Assembly (NCBI GenBank): GCA_016785225.1
Contig: JAFBJZ010000876.1
Location: 62,001 to 126,000 of the forward strand
From: Psettodes erumei
Lineage: Eukaryota > Chordata > Actinopteri > Pleuronectiformes > Psettodidae
Direction of reading: 5' to 3'
DNA length: 64,000 nt
The notes under the pieces are model-generated. The model ran no database searches, was not told where the DNA came from, and worked only from the letters and a program-made list of their open reading frames with translations. Below, one piece after another: positions 46,730 through 59,039 of the stretch; the stretch's first letter is position 1; each line of letters opens with the position of its first letter. Both the position numbers and the translations under genes were made by a program.

Positions 46730-48735
46730 TCATACACATACACAGTCATACACACATGCATTTCCATGGCTTCAGAGGACATTACATTGACTTAAATTAA
46801 TTTCCTGGAGGCTTATTCTCACCTTAATCTGTTGTCAATGCTTATACATGTATACAAGCAAACATGCACATGAACATGCACTGCCACACATAGTCATACT
46901 CTGTGTTATTGTTGCATGAATCCATCTGATTGTGACAAAGTGAAGACTTGTCTTCATTTGTTTCAATTTGAACCACTAATGTTCCCAGTGCCAGAAGCTA
47001 GCACAATAGGTCACATACATTAGTCAGACTGGCTCTGTGTGTGTTTGTGTGTAAATGGGAAGATTTATACTATTCTATTCCAGTTCATACACTCGTCTCT
47101 TTGCTGTTTCAACAATGCACATTTCGTCATCTCAGATGGGATTTGCCTTTTCAGTGAACATTATGTATAGCGGGTTACATGTGAAAGCGATATAAAATAC
47201 AGCTAACTGTAGTTATTAGCTGCAGAAACAGCTGTTGACACATTGACAGTATTGATCAGTATGTTGTAGACTTTATGGGGCATCCATATGGGGCCACCAA
47301 TTTTATACCTAAAAACAAAGAATAACATAGCCTGTTCCGAAACTTCTATGTCTTCAGTAGAACTGATGAAACCTTCTCCTTCATCCCATCTGAGAAAATA
47401 ACTTAGGTTACAGTAATAGATTAATCTCACTTTGACAATAAATATAGCCGAAATCATGGATTTCAAACTGGCTGCATGATGCTCAAAAGACATGGGCATT
47501 TCCAGACAGAGAATATGTGATATATTAACTAGTTAATTATCTAATATTAACTATTATATTAACTTGGATTACATCACTCTGGAATGCAAAAAACCCCAAC
47601 AAAACAAAAAATAAACCACTTGCTGTGTAGTAACCACTGTGGGCTCCCTCCAGTCCAGCCAGCTACTACATGACAAGACAATGGAATGTGATTACTCTAA
47701 AGTAGAACAGCTGTACCAATTAACTCACCTTTTGCTGTTCCCCCAGAGCCAGCTCTTCATCCACTCTATCTTCTACAGCTTTTAAGCAACCAAAACAAAG
47801 TTTCAACATTAAAGGGAAGAGCTTAGTTTCCCATTTGGCTGTGAAAAGGGGAAATGCACTTGTATACAATACAAATGGGAGATTCGATAACTGTACAATT
47901 GTTCACATTGCATTTAGCCATTCCTAGCAGTTAAGCATTGCTGAGGTATAATAATCTTTAAAGAGGACGACTAAGAGCTTTGTTCATCACACTCTGATAA
48001 CTAACAAGTTGAATGGACTGAACAACACAATGATGAATTTGATATTCTCAATGCTTGAACAGTAGCAGAGAGAAAATATTAAGTTTGTCCCCAGGGTGAT
48101 GCTAGAAGAAAGACCATGGGTGTTGTTCACAGTTCACTTTGGGACCCAAATGCAAACACTGGCCAACATTCAAAGAACAATTCATAACCACTTTATTGTA
48201 AGGCTTAGGCTGTAGAAACTGTCCAGTGGTGTTACATTCGTAAAATCAGGTAAATCTGCTACAGCTGAGGAGAATGGTTCCCCATCCTCTAAATTAGAAT
48301 TATAAAACCATGTGAGTGCACACCTGTTGGCAATGTTCCCTTCATAAATCATATTCCACCTGGAAATGTACACACATGGATCAACTTTATATTCCCCCCA
48401 CTTACACCAGTGAATGGTAAATGCAAAGCACCTCATAAATACTGCCTGTTGATCAATGGTCATTTATGATCCTGGCAAAAGAATGAAGAAAACTAAGTTG
48501 AGGGAACTTCTCTAACTCATGGCAGATGAAGAGGTCTGCCATCTCACAGTCTGGTGGTCTGATAGGTAGTGAGGTAAGAACAGCCAGCTCGAGGTCCATG
48601 TCCAACAGGCATGCAGGTGACAATGGCAATGGAAATTAGGAAGCAGGTAAGTAAAAGTAGGTTATTTGGAGACAACAAGGCATGTCAGGTTTTGTTGGCT
48701 GGAAGGTGAGTGGACCTGAGGCAGAGCAGAAGACC
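46730..48735. other. AT-rich non-coding stretch
   Basis: Minus-strand frames at 47203-47499 and 48182-48463 show no recognisable family features. Confidence 0.45.
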
Positions 48736-48737
48736 AG

Positions 48738-48783
48738 GGTTAGTCATCAGACTAAGGTAGCTACCTTAGTCTGATGACTAACC
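48738..48783. repeat. 46-bp perfect palindrome without spacer
   Basis: Two 23-base arms meet at 48760/48761 with no loop. The left arm starts GGTTAGTCATCAGACTAAGG and the right arm is its exact reverse complement. The first bases outside (G at 48737, A at 48784) do not pair. Confidence 0.95.
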
Positions 48784-48937
48784 ATCTTGGAATCTGGATT
48801 GGAAGATGCAGAGCAGGTGTGTAGAAGAACTGGTGGGAGACACACAAACCCACACACAAGAGGGAGGGAGAACACCCCACAAAAGAGGAAAACAAGGGGA
48901 GGCAAAGGAGAATCCTTTCACTTTCTGTTTTTTACAC

Positions 48938-50170
48938 TGGCTGCTCAAGGTTCAAGGTTCAAGGTTCTTTATTGTCATGTGCACAACAATTACAGGAGTA
49001 GTATTGACAATGAAATTCCTGAGTCTCAGGCTCCTTCAGCATTTCAATATAAAGGAAATGAAGATTAAAAGAAAGGAAAGAGTAAAATAAGAGGAAAATA
49101 ACATTAGTGGAAAATAAACACAAGTAGTGCAAATAAACATAAGTAGCAGAAAATGTAATAAATAATGTAATAAATAATATAACTGACAAGTCAAGAGTTC
49201 AACAGTCTTATGGCCTGTGGAATGAAACTGTCCCTGAGTCTGGTGGTATGAGACCGGATGCTGCGGTACCATCTGACAGACACCAGCAGCTGGAACAGTT
49301 TGTTGCTGGGGTGGTGGGAGTCTTTAATGATCTGGTTGGCCTTCTTCCTACACCGTTGGGTGTAGAGGTCCCTCATGGATGGCAGCATCCTGGGGATGTG
49401 CTGCGCAGTTTTCACCAGCCTTTGTAAACTCAATCATAAGAGCAACTGCCGTACCAGGTGGTGATGCAGCCAGTCAGGATACTCTCGATGGTGCACCTGT
49501 AGAAGCTGCAGAGTATCCTGGTGTCCATGTTGAGCCTCCGCAGCCTGCGGAGGAAGAAGACCCACTGTCGTGCCATTCTTGTGATGGTGTGGGTGTGTTG
49601 AGTCCAGGTCAGATCCTCACTGATGTGGACCCCGAGGAACCTGAAGCTGCTAACTCTCTCCACCGTCATCCCATTGATGCTGATGGGGGCGTGTCCTTCT
49701 CTCTGTCGCATCCTCTAATCCACAATCAGCTCCTTAGTTTTTCCAACATGGAGGTGGAGGTTGTTGCCCTGGCACCAAGATATCAGGGCCCTGACCGCCT
49801 CTCTGTACGCCATCTCATCGCCATCGGTGATAAGGCTGACGACAGTCATGTCGTCAGCAAACTTGATGATGGTGCTGGAGCTGTGTGTGGCCATACAGTC
49901 ATGCGTGAACAGGGAGTACAGTAGAGGGCTCAGCACGCAGCCCTGGGGGGTGCCGGTGTTGAGAGTCAGGGTCGAGGATGTGGTGGTGCCTATCCGCACT
50001 GCCTGGGGTCTGCCCATCAAAAACTTCAGGATCCAGTCACAGAGGGCGGTGTTAAGCCCAAGGCCCCTGAGCTTCACGACGAGCTTGGAGGGCACAATGG
50101 TGTTAAATGCTGAGCTGTAATCAGTCATAATCGAGCTTTTTTGGTTACTTAAATATCTCTTCACCTCCTT
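48938..50170 (-). mobile_element. CR1/L2/Rex1-type LINE, 5'-truncated
   Basis: The minus strand carries the reverse transcriptase C-terminal half and ends with CACATGACAATAAAGAACCT followed by tandem CCTTGAA repeats (near 48943-48970), the 3' tail type of this LINE group. 5' truncation, usual for LINEs, occurs just upstream of the RT catalytic motif A. Confidence 0.8.
49190..50164 (-). pseudogene. CR1/L2/Rex1-type reverse transcriptase fragment
   Basis: Motif A reads MTDYSSAFNTIVPSKLV, motif B TGTPQGCVLSPLLYSLFTHD, and motif C IIKFADDMTVVSLI with both catalytic Asp residues present. Downstream come GKTKELIVD, VERVSSFRFLGVHISEDLTW, FYRCTIESILTGCITTWYGS, and the C-terminal RCRKKANQIIKDSHHPSNKL with IPQAIRLLNS. 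A stop separates IVD from RMRQ (near 49712) and a frameshift follows WYGSCSYD (near 49430). The endonuclease and the first RT blocks are lost, so it is inactive. Confidence 0.82.
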
Positions 50171-50174
50171 GCCT

Positions 50175-51300
50175 GCCTATAGTCTCTCAAATCCCTGTGA
50201 TAGTACGAATTGGCTAAACATGGACCCAGCAGTATCCCATATGAGATATTTGATAATGATTTTAACATGGTTGAAACTCTTATGCCCTGTGATGGTGAAT
50301 GTAAGAAGAGAGAGGGAGACTTATTTTGACAAAGGAGGCAGGGATGCTGAGATACAGGTGGAGCAGACTATCAAAAAAACAGGAAGTAAAACGGAATAAA
50401 AAGAAATGCTTGGGAAACTGTGAAAGAAAAAAGGAAATAAACTCCTAATCAGAGTCCAAAATGTCACTCGAGTGTCTGGGGGCAGACTGTGACAAGTCAA
50501 CCACCCAAACATCTGCATTTTAGGAGGCTGATGGCGTGCTGAGTCTACACAAGTGTGCATCATTGTAGCACTCCGTGCTCTACAAGTTTGGAAATGGGGT
50601 GAGCTGCCAGCGCCTGAGGGGGTAGCCACTGTCACCTGCAGGGTAGAATGAGATTACTCATACATCAGCAATTTTGACAATACATTGTGTATTAATTTAC
50701 CATGAAGCCAGCCATCAGATGCAGTGCCTGTCTGTAGTCTATTGCCTACACTGCTATGTGTCAGGATAAAAGAGTCATGTGCTGAGCCAGGCCATAATGA
50801 TGCCACATTTGTCAGAACTAAGGTAGCCACATATAACAGACATTTATTGAAGGCATACTTTTGATAAACATAAATTTGTTTCAGATGGACCCGTTATATC
50901 AATATGATGTCAGTCAATTACACTGTGCATTTGGGAAACCAGGCATTGCTGCAAATTGCCTTTTGATGTTGGCATGATCTCCCCAGTCTAAGGTGACTTG
51001 ATGTATCAACTACTCATTTTAATAAGCCCCACCAAAGCAGCAGGCTTTATTGTACTCAGAGATGGCTATGGTATCCCAGACCTAGTATATAATTTATTAT
51101 GAGAATTACGTCATTCCCAAAAGAAGCTTCAAGCAGACAGGTAAACATTAATGTTAACTGTATCAAATATATACTTGGTGGCTAATCCCTGCTGGTAACA
51201 AGCAGTTGCCAGACACCCCAGAGTGGTCAGGCTGGACTGATGGCACCAAGATCCAAGCTCTAAGGAAACAAAATCAACTTATCATTGAGTCATCATCATG
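50175..51300. other. Non-coding stretch
   Basis: Nothing recognised. Frames at 50169-50635 lack motifs. Confidence 0.45.
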
Positions 51301-51307
51301 GGCCAGC

Positions 51308-51900
51308 CAATACATCTGAACAGGTGTGACATTAAAACCACCTGCATAATATTATGTAGGTCCCTTGTGCAACCAAAACAGCTCTGGGCCATCTCTGACA
51401 TTATCCTGTGGTAACAGGTACCAAGACTTTGCGTCAAATCCTTCGATACCATCATTTGGGCTAAAAACAACATACAACATACATCCACCCAGCTGTCCAC
51501 ATGATGTTAGAATTTGATTCATCAATTTAGGACACCCCCTTCCATTGTTCCATGGTCCAGTTCTGACGCTGACATGCTGTTTGAGGAGCTTTCGGTAGTG
51601 GACATGGGGCAGCTTCAGCAGCTACGCAGCCTCATACACAACAAGTTGGTCTGGAGATGTTCTGACTCAGCTGTTTAAATATCAGAATCACAATTTGGCC
51701 CTCATTAAAGTTGCTTCGGTCCTTACAATTGTCCATTTTTCTTGCTCCCAGTGCATTAACTTCAAGAAGTGTCTGTTCACTTGCTGCTTAATATGTCCTC
51801 CCCCTGACCCCCTGACAGGTCCCACTCAAATGAGATAGTCAATGATATTCACTTCACCTGTCACTTGGTTAAATGTTATGGCTGATTGGGGTTTATTCAG
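51308..51900 (-). mobile_element. Tc1-like transposon remnant, internally deleted
   Basis: Plus-strand landmarks match one fish Tc1-like family read backwards: GACATTAAAACCACCTGCAT and AACAGCTCTGGGCCATCTCT near one end, TTCCATGGTCCAGTTCTGAC in the middle, and TTCACTTCACCTGTCACTTG then AATGTTATGGCTGATTGGGG near the other end. Most of the transposase region is deleted and no usable frame remains. The identification rests on remembered family sequence. Confidence 0.6.
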
Positions 51901-52574
51901 TATTAGAAAATAAAATTAAAAACTACTGACTTTCTGGTCTGCAATTCTTATGTTGGATTTCTACAACTTATGATAATTCAGTCATATATTTGGAGTGAAA
52001 AGTATATTCATGCTTCATCTACTTGGTACATCCTGGCATCATCCTCATATTTCAACTAATGAGTGTGACCATGAGTGTCAGTTTACAGTCTGGCTTTCCT
52101 CTGGGCTCTGGGGTTGAGGAATGTGATGGTGTAATACTGAGTGGACTCAGTTTTGAGATTTGAGTTGTTTTATGTCTTTTATAAATGAATGAACTGTTGG
52201 TGATGCAGTAATGTGCTTCCTTCTCTCACTTCAGACATACGGAAGACAAGAGCCAAATACACAGGTGCGCCGTCTCATTAGAAAGGTTATGCAACTTTGT
52301 GGTGAGAATCAGAATTTAACTCCCAGCAGAAATATAACTGAAACTAACTGAATAAGGCTCTTTTACAACAATTTTTATTGTTATTGTTTAATTTACACTT
52401 CGAAATCCACACATTCCTGTTTTTGTCAAAATTTATTTCAGTGTCTTTAGTACTTTTGAAAAGCCTGTCTCACCAAACTGGTGTAGATCCAGGGTATTTA
52501 AACTTTGTGGGAGATTGTCACAAGGCCAATAATGTAATAGCCAATTTGTCAGACTAGCTCACCCTAGTCAGACC

Positions 52575-52665
52575 AGCATAAACTGATGAAGCCTTTTGGA
52601 TGAGAGGCAAAATGTCTTCAAAGACCTATAACCTAATAATAAGTCCAGTTGATTTTGATTAAAAT
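52575..52665 (+). repeat. Orphan tail of a Penelope-like element
   Basis: ACTGATGAAGCCTTTTGGAT with GAGAGGCAAAATGTCTTCAA is the same motif found in the inverted terminal repeats at 1177-1386 and 2842-3050. No coding part was found beside it. Confidence 0.55.
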
Positions 52666-52879
52666 TTCCTTGAGATTCCCCCACCATGGTTCTGTACTAC
52701 AACACAAAGGACTTCTTAAACCTAGTTGATATACACCACTGTATTATGGATGGTCTGCCTAAAGGTGACTGGGAAGGATTCTCTTTACCTGTTTAAGTAC
52801 ATATCTGACTCCATATATGCACAATGCACATAAAAACATATATTCTTGGGATGAGTCAAGAACATTCCAGGAGCGCCAA

Positions 52880-53550
52880 CAAGAGCATTCCAGGTTAACG
52901 TGTTATCACTGTGGATGTCAAGTTACTTATTGGACCAATCTTTTGTAATTGTTGGTTGTGTATGACCGACAGTCTTCTCCAACAAAAATGATATCCCAAT
53001 ATGGTATCACCAATGTGTGGGCCCACCACCCACAAGGATTTACATGGGGACAGGGTTTGAAGTGAACTGGTTGGCAGGTGAAGGCAGGGACCCCCAGCAC
53101 CACAGACTCCCTCTAGTGACATAGAAAGTTGACTTGCTGATGGGGAGGAGCTGGAGTTAGTACAGGAGGTGGAGCAGCACTGGCTAGATGGTTGGGCTCA
53201 CCTCTGCACAGCACAGCACTAGCTCTGGAACCAAAATCCTGGAGAGGGGCTGGACTCTTTCCTTTCTGGAGTTGCCCAAGGTGAAAGGTGCCAGGCGATC
53301 TGGGGATACTAAGAAGCACATTGCTGGGTGCCACTGTCATAGTTTTCCACAGTTGACAAGAGAGTGCCTTCATTAGACTGTGAGTTGATGGGGGAAAGGT
53401 CCTGTCTGTTGTTTGTGCTTGTGCACCAAACAGCAGCCGGGAGTACACTGATGTCTGTGCTCAGCAGGGATTGGCCATAACAAACCCCAGGTTTGAGCAT
53501 GAGATGGCTCACAAGTGTACTTGATATCAGGCCACATTAGGCCAAAGATC
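52880..53550 (-). other. GC-richer stretch with a minus-strand 111-codon frame, unclassified
   Basis: The frame at 53113-53448 on the minus strand is Pro/Ser-rich with no motif that I recognise. The block is clearly richer in GC than its surroundings and abuts a LINE fragment, so it may be another part of the same kind of element. Confidence 0.3.
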
Positions 53551-53555
53551 GATGA

Positions 53556-53930
53556 AAGACTTTATGGTTTTGTCATTAGATCTGCAGCCATATGTCTTGG
53601 ACAATCAGGGGAAGAAAATATCAGTTGTGAGGGTGAACTGGTAATGTCAACAATTTTGTCAATGTCAATGTCAATGTCAATTGTCTTGTAAAAGTGATTG
53701 AGCTGGTTTGCATTTACCACCCCTGTCTGCTGTCCTGTTCCTCCTTGTTGCAGCCAGTGATGGTTTTCATGACATCCCAGACCTCCCTCATGTAATTTCT
53801 GAGACTTGTCCTCCACCTTCCCTCTTTAAGACTCCTTTGCATCCTTCAGCCAAACCCTGAGTTCCCCTGGTCCACAATTCAGTGCCGCTTGGTCTCCCTC
53901 CTTGAATGAAAGGAAGTTTGAAAGTTGGAA
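53556..53930 (-). pseudogene. CR1/L2-type LINE fragment (linker between endonuclease and RT)
   Basis: The minus strand in mixed frames gives AFKEGDQAALN, GELRVWLKDAKES, VWDVMKTITGCNK and VNANQLNHFYKTID, matching the linker of CR1/L2 LINEs that reads AFxxGD, RELRxxxxxAKxxYRRK, VWxGMKTITG and ANxLNxFFxRF. An in-frame hexamer repeat (53658-53681) adds Asp-Ile repeats right after it. RT motifs do not follow. Confidence 0.6.
53658..53681. repeat. (TCAATG)4 hexamer repeat
   Basis: Four near-perfect hexamer units inside the LINE fragment, encoding repeated Ile-Asp on the minus strand. Confidence 0.85.
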
Positions 53931-54229
53931 GATTTTTACGTTTTTCTTCATCCTCAGTTCAAAATTCATCTAGAGCACTTTGGTAAAAACAGTCCATCCT
54001 CTCCTGCATGAAAGTCAGGTGTTCTACACATCCATCAACCACTGCAGCCTCCACCTCCTTACTTTCTGTCTTGCTACAGCACACTATTTCCTGCACTGAT
54101 GTTGAACATGTTCTATTAACATAAATTGTACTGTGCAGAATTGTCCTATGTCATTCATAGGGTACTGACTTGGCAGCAATGCCTTGGCCATTTAGATTTT
54201 ACTGTATTTGAGTTGCATTATTCTGGATG

Positions 54230-54800
54230 TAAACAAGGTTTTTACAGTTCATGCGTGATTTACTAAAGGTTTGTGTGTGTAAAAATATGTGTAAACTTTA
54301 TATAACCTGATGATAAACCTGCAAGGTGCACTGAGGATTGCATCTTTCAAGTGCAAGATAACACGTCCTGTCAATTTAATACTTTTCTATGAATATGCAA
54401 TATGGGGCACGTTTTCCCTTGTGTGCAAAATAGGGGGAGGAGAAAATGCAAATATAGAACACACATTGCAGTTTACCAAGTCTGTAGGTGGGGAGGGCTT
54501 TAATCAGACACATTTTATGATGTTGTTATTGTGGTGAGGAGGGTACAGAGGCACAATGACAGAATATGCTTATGCTTAATATTTTTGGAGGAATAATATA
54601 TCACCTATCCAGTGATGCCATGGTGGAGCTGTTTGATGAATAAATGGCCTATTTGAAGCCCATCCACGGGATCAAATTTTATTATGCACTTGCAGGCTTT
54701 CTGCTTGTCCAAACACTACGATGTCGAAACCATGACGACTTGCAAAACCTTCATTTAAATACTGCTGTCTCCACCCTGCTGCAATCACCTGCAAAACACA
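54230..54800 (+). other. Possible DNA-transposon 5' region, unclassified
   Basis: The sequence around GAATATGCAATATGGGGCAC and TGCAAATATAGAACACACAT, followed by a frame MVELFDE-stop-MAYLKPIHGI, has the look of a transposon leader and protein start (possibly Harbinger). No ends, target duplication or catalytic motif could be identified. Confidence 0.25.
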
Positions 54801-54909
54801 CACTACACACCAATGTGCAATCTCTTGGACTGCACACTTTTTTAGTATTTGAAATCTTAGCACATCAGGCCCTAAAGATGCACTGGTATAATCTTACAGA
54901 CTGCTGATT

Positions 54910-56430
54910 CAATTTACCTGAAGACAAAAATAGCAGTTGGCAAGTACCATAACATTGAAAAACTAATTTGGGAGCACCAACTTTAGCTTTTACTTCAATT
55001 TGCATTATATCCCTATAAGGACCTGAGTCAAAACACTGGGGCATTATTGCTAGTTTACTGTTATCAAACCTCAGAAAACAGTCATATTGTCAACGCAGTT
55101 TACCTGCTGTCTTGTGAATGAATGGGAGGAAACTGCACACACAGACACATACTTCAGCTCAAGGGTGTTGATGAGAAAGCTCTAAGTTTCTTTTTACTAT
55201 TCTGGACAGCTGCTCAATAAGTCCATCCATTACACACACACAAACACACACAGACAGACATACTGCCGCAGTTCCACCCAATCTAATTTGGGGAGATATG
55301 GAGAGTGTTTTTGTGGTTCTGTTCTCCTGCAGCAATCTGATGACATGCAGCTTCTGTTTGTTCGACCTTATACCTGAGCTTAAACAGCTTATGCACTCAC
55401 ACTCATTTCCAGTTCTCTGTCCCCTACCTTGCTGCTACACTCAGCACATACTTTCATCGCCCATTCTCACTTCTCTCTCTCAGGGTATTGCTTGATTTGT
55501 GCCTAATTTTTTCCTGGGTTGTTTTTCATTTCTCCGAATTTTCTGAATTTTTATGCAGTTAGAGTCAGGGGAGCCACAGATTCCACATCATGCAACATAT
55601 CTCTGTGTCTGCCTATGGTCAAAACGTATTCTGCTGCCATCTCATCATTCCACGAGGATTTTGGAGAAAAATATATCTTCATGCACCTGCTGGTTAAATG
55701 CTTTCTGAAAGGAATCAAGAGACAGCAGCCTGTGATGCTTACAGTGGCACCTTAGAGGGATTTACTGCTGGTTATATGAGCTCCAGGGCAGCCTCTATTC
55801 AAGCCAATAACACAAATATCTCCCAAATGTATGTCCTTCAAAACTCACAGACCTGACCTCAGCTGAAAGAGTAAGCAAGTTGTGTCCCATCATGGCCTCC
55901 CCATCCTTCCTTGATGTCTAAAATGATTGGAGCAGAGCCACTTATTGGTCAAATTTATGCCAAAAATAATGACCTCCTCCTGTATCTCCAGAATGATTTT
56001 CACCCCTGTCACCCACATACTGCCGCCATCAGACAAGATCGAGCAGCTGTTGGTGCATTACAGAATACATTATACAACTTTATTAAAAGAAACTGATTTC
56101 ACAATGTGTTATTGGAGTTTCATATAAATGTTTAGCCTGTTGCAAATCCACTTCAACATGCCCTTTTTAATGAGTATTGGGACAACAGGCAGCCAATATG
56201 ATGACGTGATGATGTAATGTAGCATCCACTCAGCAAAAAATGATAAGCAATGACCATTTGGTCTGCAGAGAGCAAAAGACATGAGAGAAAGTTATTATTG
56301 CTCAGGAAGCTACTGATAATAAACTGTAACATTAGCATTGTGAACACAAATCACAAGGTCATTGTAGAGCAACTTTGCTCAGTTAGCTTAGCTTAGCTCA
56401 GCTCAGCACAGATCAAGTAAGAGTGGCGCT
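54910..56430. other. Non-coding stretch
   Basis: Nothing certain. The segment at 55900-56095 reads LQNDFHPCHPHTAAIRQDRA in one frame and may be an old transposon fragment. Confidence 0.4.
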
Positions 56431-56489
56431 GATGAGATTTAGCACCAACAAGGTAGCTGGGCTGCAAGAGGTGGGCTTGACGCCTGCAC

Positions 56490-57410
56490 GAATTTGAGTC
56501 TGCGAATTTGGAGGGTCCCAGTTCCCAAGAAGCAACATCCCAGTAAGCTGAATGACTCCATGCCAGTGGCCCTGACAACCTATATAATGAAGACCTTGGG
56601 ACAGCTGCTGTGCTATCTCATTATACCTCATGCATGTGACCCACTGCAGTTTTCATACTGGGAAAAGGTGGGGGCGGATAATGCCATCCTCTGTCTGCTG
56701 CACAGGGCGTACTCTCACCTGAACAGGGGGAATGATTCTTTGAAGATCATGTTCTTTGATTTTTCCAGTTCCTTCAACACCATCCAGCCTCTCCTACTGA
56801 GAGATACCACACCTACAGTTGATACCTGGTGTCCTGGATAACTTATTATCTTATGGGGAGATCATATTTTTTTCAGGCTGAGAGACTGCTCATCTGAGAT
56901 AGTGGCTAGCAGCACTGGTACCCCACAGGGTACTGTACTTTCCCCTCTATTGTTCACCCTGTACACATCTGACTTCAAATACATCTCAGAGTCATGCCAC
57001 ATGCATACCAGACAACATTGACATTGTGTGGTTTATTAGGGATGGACACAAGTGGGTAACGGAGCCTGTTGGAGGACTCCGGAGATGTTACAGGTCAAAC
57101 AATCTGCAGCTGAATACCTGGAAGATGAAAGAGATGGCATTAGACTTGTGGATGTCCAGACCCCCTTTGCCACCAGTTTCTCCAGTTGGTCTTTGCCAGT
57201 GTCCTCTTCTATGCTGTGGAGTGCTATAAGGAGGTAGTATTAAGAAGAGAGATGCCTAGCAACTGGACAAGCCGGTAAACAGTGAACAGAACTGAATCTG
57301 TGTTTGGCACATAGATGGATTCATAAATTCTGTTCAACAGAAAGACTAAGGAGGTCTGTTGCCCTGTAAGCCATGCAGCTCTTCAACACATCTCACAGAT
57401 GGAAGACTGG
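56490..57410 (+). pseudogene. CR1/L2/Rex1-type LINE reverse transcriptase, decayed
   Basis: The + strand reads VPVPKKQHPSKLNDSMPVAL (RT block 2), ALTTYIMKTLGQLL, DPLQFSYWEKVGADNAILCL, then motif A IMFFDFSSSFNTIQP and motif B SSTGTPQGTVLSPLLFTLYT. The expected catalytic FSDD/FADD box after HMHTRQH is not recognisable. Later pieces (KQSAAEYLEDERDGIRLVD) and the C-terminal region are broken by frameshifts. The opposite orientation and different sequence show it is not the same insertion as 48938-50170. Confidence 0.75.
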
Positions 57411-57759
57411 AATGGACTGATGGGCTGTTGCTGTTGATTTCTTTGAGGTGGAAGTCTTCCTGGCTTCTGGTAGTGCGAGAAGGCCCTAATGGCTCCAATG
57501 GGAGTGACACCAAACTGTCTTTGATAAATTGTTTTTAAATTACAACATAATTTCATTTGGGCAGCAATTTGCACCAGACTCCTACAGAGAAGTGATTCAG
57601 GCTATGCAGGGATTGGCTTACAAACACTTACGCACACTCATGCAAATGTGCGTATGCACATAAACTCAGAGTCATCTGCTTTGGTGAGGATAGAGTTACA
57701 TGACCTGCAGCCTGGAGGCTAACCAAATTACCGCCTCCAAACTACTAAAGTGGTCATTA

Positions 57760-58035
57760 AGGACACTCTCTGTCTCTTTATCTTCGTCTCTCACTCAGTT
57801 GCTCTTTTTTTTATTATGTTCTCCAACCTGTTTCCATCATTTTTCTTCATTATTTCTCTTAATCTATTTGTACATTCAAGTTCTTGCCCAGTCTCCTCTC
57901 CTTCTTTTACACCTGCTTGTTTCTTTTTGCGCTCTTTCTTTCTTAGTGCTGTTTGGTTTTCATCTCTTCATCCCTCTATCCTTTTCTTTGTTCTCCATTC
58001 TCTCCCCTCTTTGTCTCTCTTTTCTGCCAGTAAAA
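57760..58035 (+). repeat. Pyrimidine-rich tract
   Basis: About 275 bases made mostly of T and C on this strand, without a regular unit. It explains the two hydrophobic Leu/Phe/Ser-rich overlapping frames read here. Confidence 0.7.
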
Positions 58036-58189
58036 GCTTTTTGATTGTTGCTTGCCTCATTATTACTGCTCAGACTGTCAGCTGTGCACCATTAGTCACA
58101 CACAAGCATGCGCACACAGGATTACCAGTCTCTATTCTTCATTATGGAATAATGTTGCAATGCACTCATGGAAGCACAAACGCAGAGAT

Positions 58190-58232
<43 letters not shown>
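58190..58232. repeat. (CA)n microsatellite
   Basis: About 21 uninterrupted CA units. Confidence 0.95.
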
Positions 58233-58235
<3 letters not shown>

Positions 58236-59039
58236 TCTGTAATATCAGTGATGAATGTCTAAATGATCTGTAATGATCCAAAGCCCTAAACCTTGTTAGC
58301 CTTGCCCCACCAACTGAAAAAAAACATTGACAGAGAAAAGAGGAAGAGCATTAATGCCATTCATGTTCAAGCTAGTTTAAAAAGTATTTCAGTGAATAAC
58401 CTTATTTTGAACATCCACTGCATTATATGGCTGTTCTCTTTGCATAGAAGACATGCCAGGAGAAATTTCTGGTCCTCCTAACATCTTTGAAAGGTGATCA
58501 AGCTTTTATCATGGTGGTTCAGTATGGTAAAATGCATCGCAAACACTGTTCCTTTTGCTGAAACCTCCAGCTTAATGTTTTGTTCCGCCAGACTTCTGTT
58601 TGATGTACATAGCCTAGCAAGCTATCAGAAATGCTGTGGCAACCTGAAAGCACAAATTTCAAAATACTCAACTGGAAACCCAGTGACATGTGTCTTTATT
58701 TTTAACCCCTAAAGACATTTTTATTTTATTTTAAAAACCACTGATTATAACTGTGCTATTTTTTGCCATTTTTTTATTGATCTTTTTCAGAAATACAATA
58801 ATGGATACAGAAATATGTGGTTACACATATCATAAATTTCCCCTTTTTTCCTTTAACACCCTAAACAACACCAGTCCCTTGCAAGGGGGCTAGTAGCAGG
58901 AACAGTGGAACAGAGTCTCTGTACAATTAAATAAAATACATCAAAGTGTAGCAAATATGTAACGTGTAAAAATAATGGTAGGTGAAATAAGGTAACACAA
59001 AGAAAATAAAAATAAAAATTCCATTAACATAATAAACTT

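Noticed and set aside
47203..48463. Minus-strand frames of 98 and 93 codons
   Set aside because: There is no motif, splice context or composition signal beyond chance.
49379..50120. Plus-strand frames of 119 and 181 codons
   Set aside because: They are antisense to the clear LINE reverse transcriptase at 49190-50164.
57750..58262. 170-codon frame that looks like a membrane protein
   Set aside because: Its hydrophobic composition comes from the pyrimidine-rich tract, and it ends in a CA microsatellite.
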